This document shows positions 54,117 to 64,000 of a stretch of 64,000 nt of DNA, one piece after another; positions within the stretch are counted from its first letter, which is position 1, and each line of letters starts with the position of its first letter. Below the pieces are notes generated by a model, which searched no databases, had not been told where the DNA came from, and saw nothing but the letters and a program-made list of their open reading frames with translations. The stretch covers positions 2,614,501 to 2,678,500 of the forward strand of contig OZ059900.1 in the NCBI GenBank assembly GCA_964057225.1, read 5' to 3'. Made by a program: the position numbers and the translations under genes. The stretch comes from Auanema rhodensis (taxonomy: Eukaryota; Nematoda; Chromadorea; Rhabditida; Rhabditidae).

Positions 54117-57100
54117 TCAAACACACAATACACGAAATAAGTTTATTTTTACGAGTTTGCACTGATATTTATTCATTTTGATCAAAAAAGGTCGAAAATA
54201 GAAAGAATTTTTGAATTTTCCGAGTTTTGAGTCCAATTGGGCTAAATCGCTCATATATATGATCAAAAGCATAGTTTCACTGTTTATGATAACAAAAGTC
54301 TTCAAATATACACTAGTAATGATTAAATCACTGAATTTCACTCAAATAGCTTTACTACACTAAGTATGGTCGTTTTTATGCCTTTAACACCATATACTCA
54401 CCGATTTTTGGTACAAAATCTGTAATACTCGTAAATTTTGATCATATCCGTTAAGATTCGAAAATCAAACACACAATACACGAAATAAGTTTATTTTTAC
54501 GAGTTTGCACTGATATTTATTCATTTTGATCAAAAAAGGTCGAAAATAGAAAGAATTTTTGAATTTTCCGAGTTTTGAGTCCAATTGGGCTAAATCGCTC
54601 ATATATATGATCAAAAGCATAGTTTCACTGTTTATGATAACAAAAGTCTTCAAATATACACTAGTAATGATTAAATCACTGAATTTCACTCAAATAGCTT
54701 TACTACACTAAGTATGGTCGTTTTTATGCCTTTAACACCATATACTCACCGATTTTTGGTACAAAATCTGTAATACTCGTAAATTTTGATCATATCCGTT
54801 AAGATTCGAGAATCAAACACACAATACACGAAATAAGTTTATTTTTACGAGTTTGCACTGATATTTATTCATTTTGATCAAAAAAGGTCGAAAATAGAAA
54901 GAATTTTTGAATTTTCCGAGTTTTGAGTCCAATTGGGCTAAATCGCTCATATATATGATCAAAAGCATAGTTTTACTGTCTATGATAACAAAAGTCTTCA
55001 AATATACACTAGTAATGATTAAATCACTGAATTTCACTCAAATAGCATTACTACACTAAGTATGGTCGTTTTTATGCCTTTAACACCATATACTCACCGA
55101 TTTTTGGTACAAAATCTGTAATACTTGTAAATTTTGATCATATTCGTTAAGATTTGAGAATCAAACACATAATACACGAAATAAGTCTTTTTTTACAAGT
55201 TTGCACTGATATTTATTCATTTTGATCAAAAAAGGTCGAAAATAGAAAGAATTTTTGAAATTTCCGAGTTTTGAGTCCAATTGGGCTAAATCGCTCATAT
55301 ATATGATCAAAAGCATAGTTTCACTGTCTATGATAACAAAAGTCTTCAAATATACACTAGTAATGATTAAATCACTGAATTTCACTCAAATAGCATTACT
55401 ACACTAAGTATGGTCGTTTTTATGCCTTTAACACCATATACTCACCGATTTTTGGTACAAAATCTGTAATACTTGTAAATTTTGATCATTTTCGTTAAGA
55501 TTCGAAAATCAAACACACAATACACGAAATAAGTTTATTTTTACAAGTTTGCACTGATATTTATTCATTTTGATCAAAAAAGGTCGAAAATAGAAAGAAT
55601 TTTTGAAATTTCCGAGTTTTGAGTCTAATTTGGCTAAATCGCTCATATATATGATCAGAAGCATAGGTGTATTGTCTATGACAACAAAAGTCATTAATTG
55701 AACACTAATGATGTTTAAATCACTAAATTTCGCTCTAATAGCATTACTACACTAAGTATGGTCGTTTTTATGCCTTTAACACCATATACTCACCGATTTT
55801 TGGTACAAAATCTGTAATACTCGTAAATTTTGATCATATTCGTTAAGATTTGAGAATCAAACACACAATACACAATATCAGTCTATTTTTATGAGCTTGC
55901 ACTGATATATATTCATTTTGATCAAAAAAGGTCGAAAATAGAAAGAATTTTTGAAATTTCCGAGTTTTGAGTCCAATTTGGCTAAATCGCTCATATATAT
56001 GATCAAAAGCATAGTTTTATTGTCTATGACAACAAAAGTCATTAATTAAACACTAATGATGTTTAAATCACTAAATTTCGCTCTAATAGCCTTACTACAC
56101 TAAGTATGGTCGTTTTTATGCCTTTAACACCATATACTCACCGATTTTTGGTACAAAATCTGTAATACTCGTAAATTTTGATCATATTCGTTAAGATTCG
56201 AAAATCAAACACACAATACACGAAATAAGTTTATTTTTACGAGTTTGCACTGATATTTATTCATTTTGATCAAAAAAGGTCGAAAATAGAAAGAATTTTT
56301 GAATTTTCCGAGTTTTGAGTCCAATTGGGCTAAATCGCTCATATATATGATCAAAAGCATAGTTTCACTGTTTATGATAACAAAAGTCTTCAAATATACA
56401 CTAGTAATGATTAAATCACTGAATTTCACTCAAATAGCTTTACTACACTAAGTATGGTCGTTTTTATGCCTTTAACACCATATACTCACCGATTTTTGGT
56501 ACAAAATCTGTAATACTCGTAAATTTTGATCATATCCGTTAAGATTCGAGAATCAAACACACAATACACGAAATAAGTTTATTTTTACGAGTTTGCACTG
56601 ATATTTATTCATTTTGATCAAAAAAGGTCGAAAATAGAAAGAATTTTTGAATTTTCCGAGTTTTGAGTCCAATTGGGCTAAATCGCTCATATATATGATC
56701 AAAAGCATAGTTTTACTGTCTATGATAACAAAAGTCTTCAAATATACACTAGTAATGATTAAATCACTGAATTTCACTCAAATAGCATTACTACACTAAG
56801 TATGGTCGTTTTTATGCCTTTAACACCATATACTCACCGATTTTTGGTACAAAATCTGTAATACTTGTAAATTTTGATCATATTCGTTAAGATTTGAGAA
56901 TCAAACACATAATACACGAAATAAGTCTTTTTTTACAAGTTTGCACTGATATTTATTCATTTTGATCAAAAAAGGTCGAAAATAGAAAGAATTTTTGAAA
57001 TTTCCGAGTTTTGAGTCTAATTTGGCTAAATCGCTCATATATATGATCAAAAGCATAGTTCTATTGTCTATAACAACAAAAGTCTTTAATTAAACGCTAG

Positions 57101-59019
57101 TGATGTTTTAATACTGAATTTTGCTCAAATAGCATTACTACACTAAGTATGGTCGTTTTTATGCCTTTAACACCATATACTCACCGATTTTTGGTACAAA
57201 ATCTGTAATACTTGTAAATTTTGATCATATTCGTTAAGATTCGAAAATCAAACACACAATACACGAAATAAGTTTATTTTTACAAGTTTGCACTGATATT
57301 TATTCATTTTGATCAAAAAAGGTCGAAAATAGAAAGAATTTTTGAAATTTCCGAGTTTTGAGTCTAATTTGGCTAAATCGCTCATATATATGATCAGAAG
57401 CATAGGTGTATTGTCTATGACAACAAAAGTCATTAATTGAACACTAATGATGTTTAAATCACTAAATTTCGCTCTAATAGCATTACTACACTAAGTATGG
57501 TCGTTTTTATGCCTTTAACACCATATACTCACCGATTTTTGGTACAAAATCTGTAATACTCGTAAATTTTGATCATATTCGTTAAGATTTGAGAATCAAA
57601 CACACAATACACAATATCAGTCTATTTTTATGAGCTTGCACTGATATATATTCATTTTGATCAAAAAAGGTCGAAAATAGAAAGAATTTTTGAAATTTCC
57701 GAGTTTTGAGTCCAATTTGGCTAAATCGCTCATATATATGATCAAAAGCATAGTTTTATTGTCTATGACAACAAAAGTCATCAATTAAACACTAATGATG
57801 TTTAAATCACTAAATTTCGCTCTAATAGCCTTACTACACTAAGTATGGTCGTTTTTATGCCTTTAACACCATATACTCACCGATTTTTGGTACAAAATCT
57901 GTAATACTCGTAAATTTTGATCATATTCGTTAAGATTTGAAAATCAAACACATAATACACGAAATAAGTTTATTTTCACGAGTTTGCACTGATATTTATT
58001 CATTTTGATCAAAAAAGGTCGAAAATAGAAAGAATTTTTGAAATTTCCGAGTTTTGAGTCCAATTGGGCTAAATCGCTCATATATATGATCAAAAGCATA
58101 GTTTTACTGTCTATGATAACAAAAGTCTTCAAATATACACTAATAATGATTGAATCACTGAATTTCACTCAAATAGCATTACTACACTAAGTATGGTCGT
58201 TTTTATGCCTTTAACACCATATACTCACCGATTTTTGGTACAAAATCTGTAATACTCGTAAATTTTGATCATATTTGTCAAGATTTGAGAATCAAACATA
58301 CAATACACAAAATCAGTCTATTTTTATGATCTTGCACTGATATATATTCATTTTGATCAAAAAAGGTCGAAAATAGAAAGAATTTTTGAAATTTCCGAGT
58401 TTTGAGTCTAATTTGGCTAAATCGCTCATATATATGATCAAAAGCATAGTTTTATTGTCTATGACAACAAAAGTCATCAATTAAACGCTAGTGATGTTTA
58501 AATACTGAATTTCGCTCAAATAGCATTACTACACTAAGTATGGTCGTTTTTATGCCTTTAACACCATATACTCACCGATTTTTGGTACAAAATCTGTAAT
58601 ACTCGTAAATTTTGATCATATTCGTTAAGATTCGAGAGTCAAACACACAATACACGAAATGAGTTTATTTTCACGAGTTTGCACTGATATTTATTCATTT
58701 TGATCAAAAAAGGTCGAAAATAGAAAGAATTTTTGAATTTTCCGAGTTTTGAGTCCAATTGGGCTAAATCGCTCATATATATGATCAAAAGCATAGTTCT
58801 ATTGTCTATAACAACAAAAGTCTTCAATTAAACGCTAGTGATGTTTTAATACTGAATTTTGCTCAAATAGCATTACTACACTAAGTATGGTCGTTTTTAT
58901 GCCTTTAACACCATATACTCACCGATTTTTGGTACAAAATCTGTAATACTTGTAAATTTTGATCATATTCGTTAAGATTCGAAAATCAAACACACAATAC
59001 ACGAAATAAGTTTATTTTT

Positions 59020-59715
59020 ACAAGTTTGCACTGATATTTATTCATTTTGATCAAAAAAGGTCGAAAATAGAAAGAATTTTTGAAATTTCCGAGTTTTGAG
59101 TCTAATTTGGCTAAATCGCTCATATATATGATCAGAAGCATAGGTGTATTGTCTATGACAACAAAAGTCATTATATGAACACTAATGATGTTTAAATCAC
59201 TAAATTTCGCTCTAATAGCATTACTACACTAAGTATGGTCGTTTTTATGCCTTTAACACCATATACTCACCGATTTTTGGTACAAAATCTGTAATACTCG
59301 TAAATTTTGATCATATTCGTTAAGATTTGAGAATCAAACACACAATACACAATATCAGTCTATTTTTATGAGCTTGCACTGATATATATTCATTTTGATC
59401 AAAAAAGGTCGAAAATAGAAAGAATTTTTGAAATTTCCGAGTTTTGAGTCCAATTTGGCTAAATCGCTCATATATATGATCAAAAGCATAGTTTTATTGT
59501 CTATGACAACAAAAGTCATTAATTAAACACTAATGATGTTAAAATCACTGAATTTCACTCAAATAGCATTACTACACTAAGTATGGTCGTTTTTATGCCT
59601 TTAACACCATATACTCACCGATTTTTGGTACAAAATCTGTAATACTTGTAAATTTTGATCATATTCGTTAAGATTTGAGAATCAAACACATAATACACGA
59701 AATAAGTCTTTTTTT
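59020..59715 (+). repeat. 696-bp (2-monomer) tandem duplication, member 1
   Basis: Repeated at 59716-60411. TTATATGAACAC (59170 and 59866) and GATGTTAAAATC (59533 and 60229) recur at 696 bp. Confidence 0.75.
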
Positions 59716-60411
59716 ACAAGTTTGCACTGATATTTATTCATTTTGATCAAAAAAGGTCGAAAATAGAAAGAATTTTTGAAATTTCCGAGTTTTGAGTCTA
59801 ATTTGGCTAAATCGCTCATATATATGATCAGAAGCATAGGTGTATTGTCTATGACAACAAAAGTCATTATATGAACACTAATGATGTTTAAATCACTAAA
59901 TTTCGCTCTAATAGCATTACTACACTAAGTATGGTCGTTTTTATGCCTTTAACACCATATACTCACCGATTTTTGGTACAAAATCTGTAATACTCGTAAA
60001 TTTTGATCATATTCGTTAAGATTTGAGAATCAAACACACAATACACAATATCAGTCTATGTCTATGAGCTTGCACTGATATATATTCATTTTGAACAAAA
60101 AAGGTCGAAAATAGAAAGAATTTTTGAAATTTCCGAGTTTTGAGTCCAATTTGGCTAAATCGCTCATATATATGATCAAAAGCATAGTTTTATTGTCTAT
60201 GACAACAAAAGTCATTAATTAAACACTAATGATGTTAAAATCACTGAATTTCACTCAAATAGCATTACTACACTAAGTATGGTCGTTTTTATGCCTTTAA
60301 CACCATATACTCACCGATTTTTGGTACAAAATCTGTAATACTTGTAAATTTTGATCATATTCGTTAAGATTTGAGAATCAAACACATAATACACGAAATA
60401 AGTCTTTTTTT
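59716..60411 (+). repeat. 696-bp tandem duplication, member 2
   Basis: Second member, with private changes CTATGTCTATGAGC (about 60056) and TTGAACAAAAAAGG (about 60091). Confidence 0.75.
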
Positions 60412-60482
60412 ACAAGTTTGCACTGATATTTATTCATTTTGATCAAAAAAGGTCGAAAATAGAAAGAATTTTTGAAATTTCC

Positions 60483-63400
60483 GAGTTTTGAGTCCAATTG
60501 GGCTAAATCGCTCATATATATGATCAAAAGCATAGTTTCACTGTTTATGATAACAAAAGTCTTCAAATATACACTAGTAATGATTAAATCACTGAATTTC
60601 ACTCAAATAGCTTTACTACACTAAGTATGGTCGTTTTTATGCCTTTAACACCATATACTCACCGATTTTTGGTACAAAATCTGTAATACTCGTAAATTTT
60701 GATCATATCCGTTAAGATTCGAGAATCAAACACACAATACACGAAATAAGTTTATTTTTACGAGTTTGCACTGATATTTATTCATTTTGATCAAAAAAGG
60801 TCGAAAATAGAAAGAATTTTTGAATTTTCCGAGTTTTGAGTCCAATTGGGCTAAATCGCTCATATATATGATCAAAAGCATAGTTTTACTGTCTATGATA
60901 ACAAAAGTCTTCAAATATACACTAGTAATGATTAAATCACTGAATTTCACTCAAATAGCATTACTACACTAAGTATGGTCGTTTTTATGCCTTTAACACC
61001 ATATACTCACCGATTTTTGGTACAAAATCTGTAATACTTGTAAATTTTGATCATATTCGTTAAGATTTGAGAATCAAACACATAATACACGAAATAAGTC
61101 TTTTTTTACAAGTTTGCACTGATATTTATTCATTTTGATCAAAAAAGGTCGAAAATAGAAAGAATTTTTGAAATTTCCGAGTTTTGAGTCTAATTTGGCT
61201 AAATCGCTCATATATATGATCAAAAGCATAGTTCTATTGTCTATAACAACAAAAGTCTTTAATTAAACGCTAGTGATGTTTTAATACTGAATTTTGCTCA
61301 AATAGCATTACTACACTAAGTATGGTCGTTTTTATGCCTTTAACACCATATACTCACCGATTTTTGGTACAAAATCTGTAATACTTGTAAATTTTGATCA
61401 TATTCGTTAAGATTCGAAAATCAAACACACAATACACGAAATAAGTTTATTTTTACAAGTTTGCACTGATATTTATTCATTTTGATCAAAAAAGGTCGAA
61501 AATAGAAAGAATTTTTGAAATTTCCGAGTTTTGAGTCTAATTTGGCTAAATCGCTCATATATATGATCAGAAGCATAGGTGTATTGTCTATGACAACAAA
61601 AGTCATTAATTGAACACTAATGATGTTTAAATCACTAAATTTCGCTCTAATAGCATTACTACACTAAGTATGGTCGTTTTTATGCCTTTAACACCATATA
61701 CTCACCGATTTTTGGTACAAAATCTGTAATACTCGTAAATTTTGATCATATTCGTTAAGATTTGAGAATCAAACACACAATACACAATATCAGTCTATTT
61801 TTATGAGCTTGCACTGATATATATTCATTTTGATCAAAAAAGGTCGAAAATAGAAAGAATTTTTGAAATTTCCGAGTTTTGAGTCCAATTTGGCTAAATC
61901 GCTCATATATATGATCAAAAGCATAGTTTTATTGTCTATGACAACAAAAGTCATTAATTAAACACTAATGATGTTTAAATCACTAAATTTCGCTCTAATA
62001 GCCTTACTACACTAAGTATGGTCGTTTTTATGCCTTTAACACCATATACTCACCGATTTTTGGTACAAAATCTGTAATACTCGTAAATTTTGATCATATT
62101 CGTTAAGATTTGAAAATCAAACACATAATACACGAAATAAGTTTATTTTCACGAGTTTGCACTGATATTTATTCATTTTGATCAAAAAAGGTCGAAAATA
62201 GAAAGAATTTTTGAAATTTCCGAGTTTTGAGTCCAATTGGGCTAAATCGCTCATATATATGATCAAAAGCATAGTTTTACTGTCTATGATAACAAAAGTC
62301 TTCAAATATACACTAATAATGATTGAATCACTGAATTTCACTCAAATAGCATTACTACACTAAGTATGGTCGTTTTTATGCCTTTAACACCATATACTCA
62401 CCGATTTTTGGTACAAAATCTGTAATACTCGTAAATTTTGATCATATTTGTCAAGATTTGAGAATCAAACATACAATACACAAAATCAGTCTATTTTTAT
62501 GATCTTGCACTGATATATATTCATTTTGATCAAAAAAGGTCGAAAATAGAAAGAATTTTTGAAATTTCCGAGTTTTGAGTCTAATTTGGCTAAATCGCTC
62601 ATATATATGATCAAAAGCATAGTTTTATTGTCTATGACAACAAAAGTCATCAATTAAACGCTAGTGATGTTTAAATACTGAATTTCGCTCAAATAGCATT
62701 ACTACACTAAGTATGGTCGTTTTTATGCCTTTAACACCATATACTCACCGATTTTTGGTACAAAATCTGTAATACTCGTAAATTTTGATCATATTCGTTA
62801 AGATTCGAGAGTCAAACACACAATACACGAAATGAGTTTATTTTCACGAGTTTGCTCTGATATTTATTCATTTTGATCAAAAAAGGTCGAAAATAGAAAG
62901 AATTTTTGAATTTTCCGAGTTTTGAGTCCAATTGGGCTAAATCGCTCATATATATGATCAAAAGCATAGTTCTATTGTCTATAACAACAAAAGTCTTCAA
63001 TTAAACGCTAGTGATGTTTTAATACTGAATTTTGCTCAAATAGCATTACTACACTAAGTATGGTCGTTTTTATGCCTTTAACACCATATACTCACCGATT
63101 TTTGGTACAAAATCTGTAATACTTGTAAATTTTGATCATATTCGTTAAGATTCGAAAATCAAACACACAATACACGAAATAAGTTTATTTTTACAAGTTT
63201 GCACTGATATTTATTCATTTTGATCAAAAAAGGTCGAAAATAGAAAGAATTTTTGAAATTTCCGAGTTTTGAGTCTAATTTGGCTAAATCGCTCATATAT
63301 ATGATCAGAAGCATAGGTGTATTGTCTATGACAACAAAAGTCATTATATGAACACTAATGATGTTTAAATCACTAAATTTCGCTCTAATAGCATTACTAC

Positions 63401-64000
63401 ACTAAGTATGGTCGTTTTTATGCCTTTAACACCATATACTCACCGATTTTTGGTACAAAATCTGTAATACTCGTAAATTTTGATCATATTCGTTAAGATT
63501 TGAGAATCAAACACACAATACACAATATCAGTCTATTTTTATGAGCTTGCACTGATATATATTCATTTTGATCAAAAAAGGTCGAAAATAGAAAGAATTT
63601 TTGAAATTTCCGAGTTTTGAGTCCAATTTGGCTAAATCGCTCATATATATGATCAAAAGCATAGTTTTATTGTCTATGACAACAAAAGTCATTAATTAAA
63701 CACTAATGATGTTAAAATCACTGAATTTCACTCAAATAGCATTACTACACTAAGTATGGTCGTTTTTATGCCTTTAACACCATATACTCACCGATTTTTG
63801 GTACAAAATCTGTAATACTTGTAAATTTTGATCATATTCGTTAAGATTTGAGAATCAAACACATAATACACGAAATAAGTCTTTTTTTACAAGTTTGCAC
63901 TGATATTTATTCATTTTGATCAAAAAAGGTCGAAAATAGAAAGAATTTTTGAAATTTCCGAGTTTTGAGTCTAATTTGGCTAAATCGCTCATATATATGA
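60483..64000 (+). repeat. 4173-bp HOR unit, copy 2 (cut by window end)
   Basis: Second copy, about 84% of its length present. A private base is GTTTGCTCTGATA at about 62848 where copy 1 has GTTTGCACTGATA, and TTAATTAAACAC at about 61953 where copy 1 has TCAATTAAACAC. Confidence 0.85.

Larger units (their letters stand above)
49944..54451 (+). repeat. Domain F: mosaic stretch joining HOR domains
   Basis: About 13 monomers without an evident tandem HOR. The part from about 50230 to 51800 follows 31810-33390 at offset 18418, including ATACCTTCAAC (50227) and GAAAACAG (50391). The part from about 53340 to 53700 follows 38050-38410. Between them are hybrid monomers: at 51702-51887 a GTTTATTTTGACGAG V2 is joined to an AGGTGTATTG V1, and at 52040-52100 ACACAAAATAAG is joined to GTTTATTTTGACGAG. 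This is the most irregular part of the window and looks like an HOR boundary region. Confidence 0.65.
56310..60482 (+). repeat. 4173-bp (12-monomer) HOR unit, copy 1
   Basis: Followed by a second copy at offset 4173. Shared markers are CTTTAATTAAACG (57083 and 61256), TTAATTGAACAC (57433 and 61606), TTGTCAAGATTTG (58275 and 62448), GAGAGTCAAAC (58633 and 62806), ACGAAATGAG (58654 and 62827) and TTATATGAACAC (59170 and 63343). Confidence 0.85.
1..64000 (+). repeat. Satellite DNA array, 347/348-bp monomer, about 184 copies
   Basis: The same 347- or 348-bp sequence recurs head to tail from the first base to the last, always in the same orientation; for example TGATCA followed by AAAAAGG recurs at 13 and 360. 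Monomers differ at a limited set of positions. The length difference comes from one base in the V1 segment (AAATACTGA in 347-bp copies, AAATCACTGA or AAATCACTAA in 348-bp copies). Composition is about 28% G+C. There is no interrupting mobile element, gene or unique DNA. Known satellites of roughly 150-180 or 300-380 bp form centromeric, pericentromeric or subtelomeric heterochromatin in plants and animals, and 347 bp is close to two nucleosome repeats; a location for this array is inference. I do not recognise the family. Both array ends lie outside the window. Confidence 0.98.
54452..64000 (+). repeat. Domain G: HOR domain with 12-monomer period
   Basis: About 27 monomers rich in V2 of the GTTTATTTTTACGAG and AAGTCTTTTTTTACAAG types and V1 ending GTAATGATTAAATCACTG. 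Private variants of this domain include CTGTTTATGATAAC, TTAATTGAACAC, TTATATGAACAC, AGCCTTACTAC and GATGTTAAAATC. From about 54452 there is also a weaker five-monomer similarity (about 1740 bp) to the stretch from about 56192. The right end is cut by the window. Confidence 0.8.

Noticed and set aside
298-63344. Recurring minus-strand reading frames of 61-101 codons, about 90 of them, with near-identical products
   Set aside because: They are the same stop-poor frame of the repeat read again and again. They appear in only some monomers, start at different Met codons as variants arise, and end at stops in V2 or the core. The 347-bp length shifts the frame between monomers, so no longer protein can form. 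The differences look like CpG decay rather than codon-aware change. I saw no promoter, splice or poly(A) context specific to them.
1-64000. CRISPR array
   Set aside because: Direct repeats are 347/348 bp with no unique spacers, and no cas genes are present.
1-64000. Transposon or retrotransposon origin, LTR or terminal inverted repeats
   Set aside because: No coding remnants, target-site duplications, polypurine tract or long terminal repeats were seen; all monomers are head to tail with no break.
1-64000. Telomere repeats or interstitial telomeric tracts
   Set aside because: No run of TTTAGGG, TTAGGG or TTAGG was found on either strand.

Overview
The whole 64 kb window is one uninterrupted satellite DNA array. 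It holds about 184 head-to-tail copies of a 347/348-bp, AT-rich monomer (about 28% G+C by hand count of the first copy), all in the same orientation. I found no gene, RNA gene, transposon, telomere repeat or unique sequence. Both edges cut through a monomer, so the array continues on each side. An array of this size and monomer length points to a eukaryote with (peri)centromeric, subtelomeric or knob-type heterochromatin. Most sites that differ between monomers read as CpG versus TpG or CpA. That suggests a genome with cytosine methylation (plant or vertebrate more likely than, for example, a beetle), but I do not recognise the satellite family and cannot name the species.

Each monomer, phased from its first TGATCA, has four parts: (1) an A-tract-rich module with tracts spaced about 10 bp; (2) a variable segment V1 with three main haplotypes; (3) a nearly invariant core of about 95 bp; (4) a second variable segment V2 with at least four haplotypes. 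A one-base difference in V1 makes the monomer 347 or 348 bp.

The array is organised into higher-order repeats (HORs) of several periods. Domain A (1-2.8 kb) uses GT-type V1 monomers. Domain B (2.8-25 kb) carries eight monomers with a private 42-bp partial duplication, and nested tandem or dispersed copies with offsets of 1389, 2083, 2473, 8113 and 8807 bp. Domain C (25-39.4 kb) is built on a 6951-bp (20-monomer) unit. Domain D (39.4-45.1 kb) is two copies of a 2780-bp (8-monomer) unit. Domain E (45.1-49.9 kb) is two copies of a 2432-bp (7-monomer) unit. Domain F (49.9-54.5 kb) is a mosaic stretch with unusual monomers, including one with a 20-bp net deletion. Domain G (54.5-64 kb) is a 4173-bp (12-monomer) unit present about 1.8 times.

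Short minus-strand reading frames (61-101 codons) recur in many monomers. They are a by-product of one stop-poor frame in the repeat and I do not annotate them as genes. Domain edges are approximate because the invariant core hides exact breakpoints. All alignments were by eye.
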